Shown here in pieces: positions 1 to 10,502 of a stretch of 64,000 bases of DNA. The stretch is from positions 78,450 to 142,449 of the forward strand of contig NZ_FPBC01000005.1 of the NCBI RefSeq assembly GCF_900116605.1, given 5' to 3'. The translations under genes were made by a program, and so were the position numbers. The number at the start of each line of letters is the position of its first letter. Within the stretch, counting starts at the first letter, position 1. The stretch is from Pseudomonas marincola. GTDB taxonomy: Bacteria; Pseudomonadota; Gammaproteobacteria; Pseudomonadales; Pseudomonadaceae. The notes beneath the pieces were generated by a model, which saw only the letters and a list, made by a program, of their open reading frames with translations, made no database searches and was not told where the DNA came from.

Positions 1-1
1 C

Positions 2-163
2 ACCGACATTGCCTGCCTTAACGACGGCGATCACTTCGTCGATGGCAAACTGTACGACTGTGAAGGTAACGAGGTGCCGGTGATTGCCGAAGACGATCAC
101 GGCGCTGCGACACCACCCGCGCAAGCCAAGGCTCCGGCTGCCGTGCGAACAGACCATGCCTGA
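2..163 (+). CDS. 3' end of an unidentified protein (partial, cut by window edge)
   Basis: An open frame enters from the left edge and stops with TGA at 161-163. The visible 53 residues start with TDIACLNDGDHF and end in a stretch rich in Ala and Pro (ATPPAQAKAPAAVRTDHA), which looks like a disordered tail. I do not recognise the family. It is followed by a bidirectional terminator and a convergent gene, so it closes its own transcription unit. The reading frame is supported by third-position composition like that of its neighbours and by the terminator directly after the stop. Confidence 0.6.
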   Translation, partial: TDIACLNDGDHFVDGKLYDCEGNEVPVIAEDDHGAATPPAQAKAPAAVRTDHA

Positions 164-186
164 GTGACTGGCCTGAGCTAGAAATG

Positions 187-222
187 AAAAGGGCGGCTCC
201 AGTTCAACTGGGCCGCCCTTTT
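187..222. terminator. bidirectional rho-independent terminator
   Basis: AAAAGGGCGGC pairs with GCCGCCCTTTT around a loop of about 14 bases. The A-run on one side and T-run on the other let it work in both directions. It sits between the convergent partial gene ending at 163 and the UPF0149 gene whose stop is at 237. Confidence 0.85.
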
Positions 223-236
223 AAATTGCAGCAGGC

Positions 237-791
237 TTAGCGCTGAGTTACCCAGTAATCATGCAGGGCAATCGCGGCCGGCTTGATTGCTGCCAACTGC
301 TGGTTATGCTGATCAGCATCGAAATTGGCTGGCAACTCGAAATTGTCTTCTTCGGCGCACTGGGCAATCAGCTCAAGTTGCGCGGCCTGTTGCGCCGGCA
401 ATTCAGGCCAGTTGCTGACGCTGATTCCGCGCAGGTAACCGAAGCACCATTCTTCAGCCAGCGTTACGCTCTGGCCATGATGGTCGGTGGTCTCGAAGCG
501 CGGTTCGAACGCCTGCACATCAGTACCCAGTTGTGCGGCCAGAGTGTTGAGGTGACGTACGCTGAGGTCGATGAATTGCTTGGCTTCGTCCGGGCTTTGC
601 CAGTCCGGATTCTCTCCGCCCCAGATAGCCGGGAACCACTCGGCAATATCCACCTGAACCGGGCCAGACGCGAGTGCGGTCAGGTAGCCATCGAGTTCGG
701 AGACGTTGAGTACGGAGTTGTCGTCGCCGTATTTCAGCAGTGCATCTTCGAGGAACTCGTAATCGTTGGCAGCCAGAGGTGCATTTTGCAT
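237..791 (-). CDS. UPF0149 family protein (YgfB/YecA-like)
   Basis: 184-residue acidic, soluble protein with no signal peptide. The N-terminal segment around residues 30-40, ELDGYLTAL, matches the start of UPF0149 domains, and the Trp/Cys-rich block EEWCFGYLRGI near residue 115 matches the middle. The length fits the single-domain YgfB form; the C-terminal SEC-C zinc motif of E. coli YecA is absent. The biochemical role of this family is largely unknown; YgfB acts as a regulator of gene expression in P. aeruginosa. It lies 148 bp downstream of the atu operon on the same strand, but nothing suggests a functional link. The family call rests on motif recognition only. Confidence 0.75.
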   Translation of the reverse strand: MQNAPLAANDYEFLEDALLKYGDDNSVLNVSELDGYLTALASGPVQVDIAEWFPAIWGGENPDWQSPDEAKQFIDLSVRHLNTLAAQLGTDVQAFEPRFETTDHHGQSVTLAEEWCFGYLRGISVSNWPELPAQQAAQLELIAQCAEEDNFELPANFDADQHNQQLAAIKPAAIALHDYWVTQR

Positions 792-939
792 AGCAATGAT
801 CCTTAACTTATCGGGCGGCGAAAAAACTGCGCGCCGCTAAAGAGCCAAGGATGGCGCTTGCTCGGAATTTTAGCCAGCGCTGCAGGTTGGATAGGGCAAA
901 TATATCTGCCTGCAATGCCGGCTTTTGGCTCAACTGAAA

Positions 940-1764
940 TCAGTCGACAAACAAATCAGGGATCAGGTCGCCGCCTTCTGGATCAAAGCGATAGTGCGCG
1001 AACTCGGTCTGCCCGTGCTCGCGCAAAATCTCTTCGTCGATCAGCAGGCGGCCGCTGATGCTGCGTTGCTTGCTGTTAAGAATGGCGTAGGCGGCGTCGG
1101 CCATGATCAGCGGCGAGCGCGCACGTTTGAAGGCGTCACGACTGCCCAGTTCGAACTCAATGGCGGCGGTGGCGATCATGGTTTTCGGCCACAACGAGTT
1201 GACGCTGATGGCATACTTCTTGAACTCGGCGCTCATGCCCAATGTGAGCATGCTCATGCCATATTTGGTCACGGTGTAGGGGCCGTGTTGGGCAAACCAT
1301 TTTTCGTCGAGACTCAACGGCGGCGAGAGGTTGATGATGTGCCCGTTGCTGCTTTTCTTCAGGTACGGCAGCGCGGCCTGACTGCAAACCATTACGGCCC
1401 GGGTGTTGATCTGGTACATCAGGTCGAAGCGTTTAGCCGGCAGATGCTCGACGCCCATCAGCTTGATTGCGCCGGCATTGTTGATCAGCGCATCGATGCC
1501 GCCAAAGTGCTCAGCGGCTTTGGCCATGGCCACTGCCACCGCATTTTCATCGCGCACATCGAGTTGCAAGGCCAGAGCCTGGCCACCGGCTGCGATCACT
1601 TCCTCGGCAACACTGTGGATGGTGCCCGGGAGCTTGGCGTGGGCTTCGGCGCTCTTGGCTGCAATCACAATATTGGCGCCATCGCGGGCCGCACGCAGGG
1701 CAATTTCGCGGCCGATACCGCGGCTGGCGCCGGTGATGAACAGGGTCTTGTTATTCAGTGACAT
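940..1764 (-). CDS. atuG: Short-chain dehydrogenase, AtuG-like
   Basis: 274-residue SDR. The NAD(P)-binding motif TGASRGIG is at 11-18, NNAG at 95-98, and the catalytic Ser147, Tyr163 and Lys167 (YTVTK) are all present. The tail after residue 240 (DEEILREHG) resembles the HSDL2-like SDR subgroup. It is the last gene of the atu operon, 35 bp after atuF, and its position matches atuG of P. aeruginosa. The exact step of AtuG in citronellol breakdown is not settled; oxidation of a terpenoid alcohol or a hydroxyacyl intermediate is possible. The family is certain; the gene name rests on operon order. Confidence 0.85.
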   Translation of the reverse strand: MSLNNKTLFITGASRGIGREIALRAARDGANIVIAAKSAEAHAKLPGTIHSVAEEVIAAGGQALALQLDVRDENAVAVAMAKAAEHFGGIDALINNAGAIKLMGVEHLPAKRFDLMYQINTRAVMVCSQAALPYLKKSSNGHIINLSPPLSLDEKWFAQHGPYTVTKYGMSMLTLGMSAEFKKYAISVNSLWPKTMIATAAIEFELGSRDAFKRARSPLIMADAAYAILNSKQRSISGRLLIDEEILREHGQTEFAHYRFDPEGGDLIPDLFVD

Positions 1765-1799
1765 AGCGGCATTCCGTTCAGTAGATGAAGTGATGCGTT

Positions 1800-3812
<2,013 letters not shown>

Positions 3813-3827
3813 GCGTGCGGCTCCTGC

Positions 3828-4622
3828 TTATTGCGCCCAACTCGGCGCGCGTTTCTGGACGAATGCCAGGGTTCCTTCGGCACCTTCAGCGCTCACCACC
3901 GACTCGGCGAATTGCTCTGCTGCCGCATCCAGCAACTCATTCAGTGGCTCTTGCTCGGTGCGCAGCAGCAAGGCTTTGGTTGCTGCATTGGCTGCCGGTG
4001 CGCAACGCTGAATATTCGCCAGTGTTGCCGCCAAACGCTGTTCCAATGCCGCGGTGTCGGGTTCGCTGAAATGCACCAGCCCCAGGCTGACGGCTTCTTC
4101 GCCGCCAAACCGGGCGGCTGTTAGGGCCAGCCGCCGCGCTTGCGTCAGGCCGATACGCTTGGCCACGAACGGGGCGATTTGCGCGGGCAGGATTCCCAGT
4201 GTGGTTTCGGGCAAGCCGAACTTCGCCGCGTGGCTGGCAATGGCGATGTCCGAGACGCACGCCAAGCCGAAACCCCCGCCGAGTACCGCGCCTTCAAGCA
4301 CGGCAATCACCACCTGCGCCAACTGCTGGGCTTCTTCAAGCATGCTGCCGAACGCCCGGTTCAGCTCGCGGTAGGCATTTACACCAACGCTGCGTGCTGC
4401 CGCCATGTCCTTGATATCGCCACCGGCGCAGAAGTGCCCGTCTGCGCCGCGAATCACCACTGCGCGTATTGCTGTCTGCTGGCGCAGCAGGCTGAACACC
4501 TCGCGCAACTCGGTGACCATTTCCAGACTCATGGCGTTGCGGCTGGCGGGGCGGTTAAGGGTAATGCGCAGGCTGAAGTCGCAGACCTCAAGCAATAGCG
4601 TGTTGGTACTCGGCAGCTTCAT
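3828..4622 (-). CDS. atuE: Isohexenylglutaconyl-CoA hydratase, crotonase family
   Basis: 264-residue crotonase-fold protein. The two oxyanion-hole segments are visible: GHFCAGGDIKDM near 67-78 and EGAVLGGGFGLACVSDIAIAS near 110-130, followed by LPETTLGILPA with the expected acidic residue. AtuE hydrates isohexenylglutaconyl-CoA, the product of geranyl-CoA carboxylase, in the terpene pathway. Gene order (atuD-atuE-atuF) supports this over a generic enoyl-CoA hydratase. Gaps are 48 bp from atuD and 15 bp to atuF, so it is inside the operon. Substrate identity is inferred from context. Confidence 0.9.
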   Translation of the reverse strand: MKLPSTNTLLLEVCDFSLRITLNRPASRNAMSLEMVTELREVFSLLRQQTAIRAVVIRGADGHFCAGGDIKDMAAARSVGVNAYRELNRAFGSMLEEAQQLAQVVIAVLEGAVLGGGFGLACVSDIAIASHAAKFGLPETTLGILPAQIAPFVAKRIGLTQARRLALTAARFGGEEAVSLGLVHFSEPDTAALEQRLAATLANIQRCAPAANAATKALLLRTEQEPLNELLDAAAEQFAESVVSAEGAEGTLAFVQKRAPSWAQ

Positions 4623-4670
4623 GGGCGTTCCTTTGACAGAGGTGTTTGCCGTGATTGAGTCATCATCGAC

Positions 4671-5831
4671 TCAAGCCTTTTTCTTGCCGGGCAAAATACC
4701 CATTAGCTTGCAGATGATGCCGAGCATGATTTCGTCGGCGCCGCCGCCAATCGAAACCAGACGCACGTCGCGATAGGCGCGCGACACCGGGTTGTCCCAC
4801 ATAAAGCCCATGCCGCCCCAATACTGCAGACAGCTGTCGGTCACTTCACGGCCCAGGCGGCCGGCCTTGAGCTTGGCCATCGATGCCAGCTTGGTGACAT
4901 CCTTGCCGCTCACATACAGCTCTGTGGCGTGGTAGACGAGGGCGCGCAGGGCTTCGATTTCAGAGGCCAGTTCGGCCATGCGAAAGTGAATGACCTGATT
5001 GTCGATCAGCGGATTGCCGAAGGTTTTGCGCTCTTTGCAGTACTCGATGGTGGCGTCTACGCAGTGCTCCAGCCCCTTGATCATGTTGGCCGCACCGAAC
5101 AGGCGTTCCTCCTGAAACTGCAGCATCTGCATCATGAAACCCGCGCCTTCGTGGCCGATGCGATAGCGCTGCGGTACACGCACCTCGTCGAAGAACACCT
5201 GAGCGGTCTCCGAGCTGCGCATGCCCAGTTTGTCGAGGTGCGGGCTCAGGGAAATTCCCGGCGTATTCATCGGCACCATAATCAGCGACTTGTTGACGTG
5301 CGGCTTGTCGTCCGAGGTGTTGGCCAGCAGGCAAATGAAGTCGGCGCTGGGCGAGTTGGTGATCCACATCTTGCTACCATTGATCACATAGTCTTCTCCG
5401 TCCTTGCGTGCGGTGGTTTTCAAACCGGCCACGTCAGAGCCTGCGCCCACTTCGGAGACACCAATGCAGCCGACCATGTCGCCGCTGATGGCCGGGCGCA
5501 AAAATTCGTCACGCAGCTCGTCCGAGCCAAAGCGGGCGAGGGCGGGCGTGCACATGTCGGTCTGCACGCCAAAGGCCATCGGGATGCCACCGCAGTGAAT
5601 GGTGCCGAACTCTTCAGAGGCAACAATCGAGTAGCTGTAATCGAGGCCCATGCCGCCAAATTTTTCCGGTTTGGAAATACCCAGCAAGCCAAGATCACCG
5701 GCTTTCTTGAAGATTTCCTTGATCGGGAAACGCCCGTCCTTTTCCCACTCCTCAACGTGCGGGTTGATTTCCTTGTCGACGAAGTTGCGTACGGTGCGGC
5801 GCAGTTCCTGATGTTCTTGAGTGAAAATCAT
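4671..5831 (-). CDS. atuD: Citronellyl-CoA dehydrogenase
   Basis: 386-residue acyl-CoA dehydrogenase with FAD, the usual N-terminal helical, beta and C-terminal helical parts, and signatures GVSEVGAGSDVAGLKT (about 124-139) and WGGMGF near the end. The MCAD-type catalytic Glu position, which reads YEGT in typical enzymes, is here part of SIGGGADEIM, so that Glu is absent. Glu242 in QFQEERL lies where isovaleryl-CoA dehydrogenase keeps its base. AtuD of P. aeruginosa defines a subgroup active on citronellyl-CoA, giving cis-geranyl-CoA. The gene is 18 bp after atuC. A paralogue with the same SIGGG feature is at 32622 in this window. Confidence 0.92.
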   Translation of the reverse strand: MIFTQEHQELRRTVRNFVDKEINPHVEEWEKDGRFPIKEIFKKAGDLGLLGISKPEKFGGMGLDYSYSIVASEEFGTIHCGGIPMAFGVQTDMCTPALARFGSDELRDEFLRPAISGDMVGCIGVSEVGAGSDVAGLKTTARKDGEDYVINGSKMWITNSPSADFICLLANTSDDKPHVNKSLIMVPMNTPGISLSPHLDKLGMRSSETAQVFFDEVRVPQRYRIGHEGAGFMMQMLQFQEERLFGAANMIKGLEHCVDATIEYCKERKTFGNPLIDNQVIHFRMAELASEIEALRALVYHATELYVSGKDVTKLASMAKLKAGRLGREVTDSCLQYWGGMGFMWDNPVSRAYRDVRLVSIGGGADEIMLGIICKLMGILPGKKKA

Positions 5832-5849
5832 TTTTTATTATTCTCCGGA

Positions 5850-7466
5850 TCAGAGGCGGGCGACGCCAAAGGTGTTGGATTTGAGCGGGCGCACCTGCGC
5901 TTCGGCGCAGATATCCAGCAAGAAACTCAAAAGGGTGCGGGTGTCGCGTGGGTCGATCAGGCCGTCATCCCACAAACTGGCGGTGCCGAACAAGGCTGTC
6001 GACTGGCTGTCGAGCTTTTGCGCGGTGACCTGTTCCAGCATGTCGAGCATCTTCGGGTCTGCTTCCTTGCCGTCCTTGGCGTGTTTGGCCTCGGTGACAA
6101 TGCGCAGTACCTTGCCGGCCTGCGCGCCGCCCATGACCGCAGTTTTGCAGTTGGGCCAGCCAAAGATAAAGCGTGGATCGAGGCCGCGGCCGCACATCGC
6201 GTAGTTACCGGCGCCGTACGAGCCACCGACGACAAGCGTCAGCTTGGGCACCGTGGCGTTGGCGACAGCCTGGATCATTTTTGAGCCGTGCTTGATCACC
6301 CCGAGCTGCTCGGATTCGCTGCCAACCATGAACCCTGTGGTGTTCTGCAAGAACAACAACGGCGTGTTGCTTTGCTCGCACAGTTGGATGAACTGCGCGG
6401 CCTTGCTGGCGCCTTGCGGGGTAATCGGGCCGTTATTGCCAATCACGCCGCAGGGCTGGCCGGCGATGCTCAGGTGGCCGCAAATGGTCTGGTTGTCGTA
6501 GTTGTGCTTGAAGTCGAGAAACTCCGAGCCATCGGCAATGCGCGCAATAATCTCGCGCACGTCGTAGGGCTTCTTGGCATCGGATGGGACTACACCCAGC
6601 AGCTCTTCTGGCGGGTACAGCGGCTCGCGATAGGTGCGTTGCGGGCGCACCGGCAATTGCTGGTTCCACGGCAGCATGGCCATGATCTCGCGGGTAATGC
6701 GCAAGCCGTCGGCGTCGCTTTCCGCCAGATACTCGGCCGTGCCCGCTACCTCGGCGTGCATTTGCGCGCCGCCGAGCTCTTCGTCGGTGGCAATCTCGCC
6801 GGTGGCGGCCTTGAGCAGCGGTGGGCCGGCCAGAAACATCTTGGCCTTGCCGCGAATCACCACCACGTAGTCAGACAACCCCGGCTGATACGCACCGCCC
6901 GCCGTACTGGAACCGTGCACGACGGTGATCTGTGGCAACCCCATGGCGGACATCCGCGCCTGATTGGCAAAGCCCCGCGCGCCTTCGATGAAAATCTCGG
7001 CGGCATAATTGAGGTTGGCGCCGCCGCTTTCGGTGAGGGCGACTACCGGCAATTTGTTTTCCATTGCGATCTGCTGCAGACGCAGGGTTTTCTTCAGGCC
7101 GGTTGGCGAGATGGTGCCGCCTTTGATCGCGCTGTTGCTGGCCGTGATCAGGCAGCGGATGCCGGCGATGTAACCAATCCCGGAAATAATCCCTCCGCCT
7201 GCCTGGCTGCCATCTTTATCGTCATGCAGTTTATAGCCGGCCAGAGAGGCCAGCTCGAGAAACGGTGCGCCCGGATCAAGCAGCAGATTGAGCCGTTCAC
7301 GGGGCAGCAGCTGGCCGCGCTTTTCGAACTTGGCCTTGGCCTCGCAGGCTTTCTCCAGACAATTGCGTTCGACATCGCGAAAACTGGCAATGGCGCTGAG
7401 CATGGCCTCGCGATTGCTCGCAAAGTCTTCGCTGTGCGGGTCTATTTCGGACTGGATCACCGGCAT
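5850..7466 (-). CDS. atuC: Geranyl-CoA carboxylase, carboxyltransferase beta subunit
   Basis: 538-residue carboxyltransferase of the MCCase/GCCase beta type. It has the tandem crotonase-like halves: LTESGGANL and HGSSTAGGAYQPGLSD in the first half, FLQNTTGFMVGSESE and VGGSYGAGNYAMCGRGLDPRF in the second. It accepts the carboxyl group from biotin on AtuF and puts it on the geranyl-CoA side chain, a reaction parallel to leucine breakdown. It starts only 3 bp after the atuB stop, which suggests coupled translation. Discrimination from methylcrotonyl-CoA carboxylase beta (LiuB) relies on the atu neighbours. Confidence 0.93.
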   Translation of the reverse strand: MPVIQSEIDPHSEDFASNREAMLSAIASFRDVERNCLEKACEAKAKFEKRGQLLPRERLNLLLDPGAPFLELASLAGYKLHDDKDGSQAGGGIISGIGYIAGIRCLITASNSAIKGGTISPTGLKKTLRLQQIAMENKLPVVALTESGGANLNYAAEIFIEGARGFANQARMSAMGLPQITVVHGSSTAGGAYQPGLSDYVVVIRGKAKMFLAGPPLLKAATGEIATDEELGGAQMHAEVAGTAEYLAESDADGLRITREIMAMLPWNQQLPVRPQRTYREPLYPPEELLGVVPSDAKKPYDVREIIARIADGSEFLDFKHNYDNQTICGHLSIAGQPCGVIGNNGPITPQGASKAAQFIQLCEQSNTPLLFLQNTTGFMVGSESEQLGVIKHGSKMIQAVANATVPKLTLVVGGSYGAGNYAMCGRGLDPRFIFGWPNCKTAVMGGAQAGKVLRIVTEAKHAKDGKEADPKMLDMLEQVTAQKLDSQSTALFGTASLWDDGLIDPRDTRTLLSFLLDICAEAQVRPLKSNTFGVARL

Positions 7467-7469
7467 CGG

Positions 7470-8342
7470 TTATTCCCCTTTGAGAACGTCAGGCATGTAG
7501 GCGCGATGGAAACCATTGAAAGGATGGCTTTGCCCTGCTTTGGCTTTGCTCAGCGGGAACGCCCGGCCGCCCTGGCTGGCGGCGCCGTCGATGCGCACGG
7601 TGGTGCCGCTGATGAATGAAGCGCCTGGGCTAAGCAGGAAGACAATGGCGGCCGAAACCTCAGATTCAGTGCCGATGCGTTTTAGCGGAACATGCTCGCG
7701 CAGCAGCGGAATCGCGGCCTTGAAGGCGCCGTCGTAGGTGTCCATGCCGCTGGAAGCAATCCAGCCCGGCGCGACGGCATTCACCCGCACGCCCGCATGC
7801 GCCCACTCGAAGGCGGCGGTTTTGGTGAAGTTTTCCATGCCCGCCCGTGCCGCGCCCGAATGGCCCATACCGGGCATGCCGCCCCACATGTCGGCGAGCA
7901 TGTTGACGATGCTGCCGCCGGTTTTATTCATGCTCTGATTGAACACCTCACGGGCCACCAAGAAACCGCCGACCAGATTGGTCTTCACCACGGCCTCAAA
8001 GCCTTTGAGGGTGATTGAAGCCAGTGGCGCCGGGTATTGGCCACCGGCATTGTTGACCAGATGATGGATGGCGCCGTGCTCGGCGATTGTCGCCGCGACC
8101 ATCGCCTTGACCGACTCCTCATCGCGAATGTCGCAGGTGTGCAGGCTGACGCTGCCACCGTCCTGACTGATCTCGCCCGCGGTCTTTTCAAGCTTTTCAA
8201 GGTTGCGCCCGACCAACACCACATGTGCGCCGAGCGCCGCCAGTTCATGCGCGGTGCAGCGCCCGATGCCACTGCCGCCACCGGTAACCATGATGGTTTG
8301 CCCGGCGAACAACCCTGCTGAGAAGACTGATTGATAACTCAT
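7470..8342 (-). CDS. atuB: SDR oxidoreductase, AtuB-like (DECR/PECR type)
   Basis: 290 residues from the ATG at 8342; the frame stays open 48 bp further upstream to 8390, but MSYQSVF is the natural start, with AGGAT about ten bases ahead. The cofactor motif is TGGGSGIG at about 20-27, and NNAGG is present. Where classical SDRs have YxxxK, this protein reads SGAARAGMENFTK, as in peroxisomal trans-2-enoyl-CoA reductase and dienoyl-CoA reductase relatives, which work on acyl-CoA. That suggests an acyl-CoA substrate, not a free alcohol. It is the second gene of the atu operon. The precise reaction is not known. Confidence 0.85.
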   Translation of the reverse strand: MSYQSVFSAGLFAGQTIMVTGGGSGIGRCTAHELAALGAHVVLVGRNLEKLEKTAGEISQDGGSVSLHTCDIRDEESVKAMVAATIAEHGAIHHLVNNAGGQYPAPLASITLKGFEAVVKTNLVGGFLVAREVFNQSMNKTGGSIVNMLADMWGGMPGMGHSGAARAGMENFTKTAAFEWAHAGVRVNAVAPGWIASSGMDTYDGAFKAAIPLLREHVPLKRIGTESEVSAAIVFLLSPGASFISGTTVRIDGAASQGGRAFPLSKAKAGQSHPFNGFHRAYMPDVLKGE

Positions 8343-8421
8343 GCTGACAAATATCCTGTGTTTTGCGCGCGACAAGCTGCGAGCGGGCAACGGGTTAATC
8401 GGTAATTGGCAGGGCTTGGCT

Positions 8422-10206
8422 TCAAGCTAGCTCAGCGGCCAGTTCTGCTGGCACCGGTATTGGAATCTCCAGCAGTTGCTGGGCAAACGCCTTGCCCTGC
8501 GGGTCGATCCGCAGGCTGGCAACGCCGCCGCCACCGAGGCTGTTTTCAAGCAGGAAATTCAAACTATGGGTGCCAGGTAAATACCAGCGCGATACTTTGC
8601 TGTGCGGGCTGTCGAGTACATGTGAGAACCATTGAGCCACGGCTTCCGGGGTGAGAGCAGCCGCTATCCATGCCAGGTATTCGGGCTTTCTGGCCATGAC
8701 ACCAATATTGCTGTGGTCACCCTTGTCGCCGGAGCGGGCGACGGCGAGACGCACCAGCGGCACGCGTGAGCTGCCGGTTTCTTTCGGCAACGGCGCGGTG
8801 GCCGGTGTTGCTGGCTGGGCGGGCGTTGCGCGGTCTGGCAGCTGCACGGCGTGCTGCTGATCGCCGATGGCCACGTGCAGTTGGCACAGCTTTTTATCGG
8901 CCAAGAATGAGAACAGGCGGATCACCGGATACACCGTCGGGCGGCCCCCGACAATCCCGGTCAGGCCCGGCGCCATACCGGTTGCGGCTTGGGCAATCTC
9001 ACGTGAAAACAACACCAGCGCTTCTTTCTTGGCGTGACGCACGCCGATCTTTATCACCACCTCACGCGTGTCGTCGCGCAGGGCGTGGCTGCCGTACGTG
9101 GCTTCGCTGCCGAGCAATTCGATGCACACCTGCGAATAGTCGCCCCAGCCGCGCTCGGCGAACATTTCACTGGTCTTGTCGATAATCGCTTGACTGACTC
9201 GCTGGGCTTTCTTGACCGCATCAATGCCTGCCATCAGGCAGCTGGCGGTGCAGCGGAAGCCGTCTGGATAGGTCGCGCTGACTTTATATTGGTCCGTCGG
9301 CGGCAGACCTTTGGCGCCACGCACGGACACCACGTTCTCGGCTGTTTGCTCAAGCGTGACCTGCGAGAAGTCGCAGATGACATCAGGCAGTAAGTAGGCC
9401 TGTGGATCGCCGATTTCATAGAGCATCTGCTCGCCGACTGTCCAGGGCGTCACCAGCCCGCCGCTGCCTTGAGGTTTGCTAACGGTGAAATCGCCATTGG
9501 CGGCGACCTCGACCACAGGGAAGCCGATGTGGGCGTAATCAGGCACGCTTTGCCAGTCGGTGAAATTGCCACCGGTGCACTGCGCGCCGCATTCGATGAT
9601 GTGGCCAGCCAGGGCGGCTTGGGCGAGTTTGTCGTAAGCGTCCCAAGGCCAATGGAATTCGTGCACCAGCGCGGCGCTGACCACGGCGCTGTCGACCACG
9701 CGGCCGGTGATGACGATGTCTGCGCCATGCTTTAGCGCCTCAACAATGCCCAGCGCGCCCAGATAGGCGTTGATCGAGACGCAGAACGGCGGTAAAGGCT
9801 CGCCGCTGAACATCTCGCGAACATCACTGTTACGCAGTTCGCTGTGTTTGGGTTGCAGGTTGTCGCCATGCACAACGGCAATTTTCAGGTTGACCCCGGC
9901 CTTTTCACAGGCCGCTGCCAGCGCCTGCGCACAGGCTTGTGGATTAACCCCGCCAGCATTGCTGATGACCTTGATCTGTTTGGCCGCCAGTGTTGGTAGC
10001 AGCGGCTCGAGCACCTCGACAAAATCTCGCGCGTAGCCTGCGTCGGGCTGTTTCATGCGTGCGCCGGCCATGATCGACATGGTCACCTCGGCCAGGTAAT
10101 CGAAAACCAGATAATCCAGTTCGCTACCGTTGACCAACTGCGCAGCGGCGGTGGAGGTGTCGCCCCAAAATGCCGAGGCACAGCCAATGCGGATGGTTTT
10201 ACTCAT
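8422..10206 (-). CDS. atuA: Acyclic terpene utilisation protein AtuA (DUF1446)
   Basis: 594 residues. It opens with [13 protein letters not shown], the hallmark of the AtuA/DUF1446 family, and continues with [10 protein letters not shown] near 170 and [11 protein letters not shown] near 430. A linker rich in Ala, Pro and Thr (about 460-480) leads to a C-terminal block beginning [18 protein letters not shown] that is found fused to AtuA or as a separate small protein. AtuA is needed for citronellol growth in P. aeruginosa, but its reaction is unknown. It is the first gene of the operon, divergent from atuR across a 296-bp control region. Confidence 0.93.
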   Translation of the reverse strand: MSKTIRIGCASAFWGDTSTAAAQLVNGSELDYLVFDYLAEVTMSIMAGARMKQPDAGYARDFVEVLEPLLPTLAAKQIKVISNAGGVNPQACAQALAAACEKAGVNLKIAVVHGDNLQPKHSELRNSDVREMFSGEPLPPFCVSINAYLGALGIVEALKHGADIVITGRVVDSAVVSAALVHEFHWPWDAYDKLAQAALAGHIIECGAQCTGGNFTDWQSVPDYAHIGFPVVEVAANGDFTVSKPQGSGGLVTPWTVGEQMLYEIGDPQAYLLPDVICDFSQVTLEQTAENVVSVRGAKGLPPTDQYKVSATYPDGFRCTASCLMAGIDAVKKAQRVSQAIIDKTSEMFAERGWGDYSQVCIELLGSEATYGSHALRDDTREVVIKIGVRHAKKEALVLFSREIAQAATGMAPGLTGIVGGRPTVYPVIRLFSFLADKKLCQLHVAIGDQQHAVQLPDRATPAQPATPATAPLPKETGSSRVPLVRLAVARSGDKGDHSNIGVMARKPEYLAWIAAALTPEAVAQWFSHVLDSPHSKVSRWYLPGTHSLNFLLENSLGGGGVASLRIDPQGKAFAQQLLEIPIPVPAELAAELA

Positions 10207-10339
10207 GCTCAGGCCCCTGAAACAATTGCGCTAAAAGTTGCTGGTTGACGCTGGCGTCTTCAGCTTTGTTGTTATTGCCAGCGGATTTGCGGTTGCAAAT
10301 ACCGGCTGTGCGTTAGCGTTTTGCAATGGCTTCAACACT

Positions 10340-10357
10340 ACCAAGCAAGCGCTTGGT
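10340..10357. promoter_or_regulatory. AtuR operator 1 (atuA side)
   Basis: ACCAAGCAAGCGCTTGGT, containing the perfect 10-bp palindrome CAAGCGCTTG. On the minus strand it covers a TTGCTT -35 (10343-10348) placed 17 bp from a weak TGCAAA -10 (10320-10325) facing atuA. AtuR of P. aeruginosa is known to bind two inverted repeats between atuA and atuR, so this assignment follows known biology and position. Confidence 0.8.
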
Positions 10358-10392
10358 TGAAAAGTCTTTGTGCGCAAATTTCAGAAAATTTA

Positions 10393-10410
10393 GCCAAGCG
10401 CTTGCTTGGT
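10393..10410. promoter_or_regulatory. AtuR operator 2 (atuR side)
   Basis: GCCAAGCGCTTGCTTGGT is the reverse complement of operator 1 with one mismatch (17 of 18). It contains the TTGCTT -35 (10402-10407) of a rightward promoter whose -10, TAAATT, lies 17 bp on at 10425-10430 and faces atuR. The two operators form one large inverted arrangement with centres 53 bp apart, so one repressor can shut both promoters, including its own. Confidence 0.8.
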
Positions 10411-10502
10411 GGGCCTGTGCAGAATAAATTCCTGCCTTACAACTGTTGGGCTGAGAAGGCGCTGCAGGTCATGCAGCAGTGAGCCGGTGGAGAGAATGTC
10501 GC

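Noticed and set aside
4929..7619. Long plus-strand open frames opposite atuC and atuD (about 440-450 codons each)
   Set aside because: They are antisense shadows of genes with clear domains; their translations have no known motif and result from codon bias on the real strand.
7470..8390. Longer start for AtuB at 8390
   Set aside because: The extra 16 residues are basic and unlike SDR N-termini; the ATG at 8342 gives the normal fold start.
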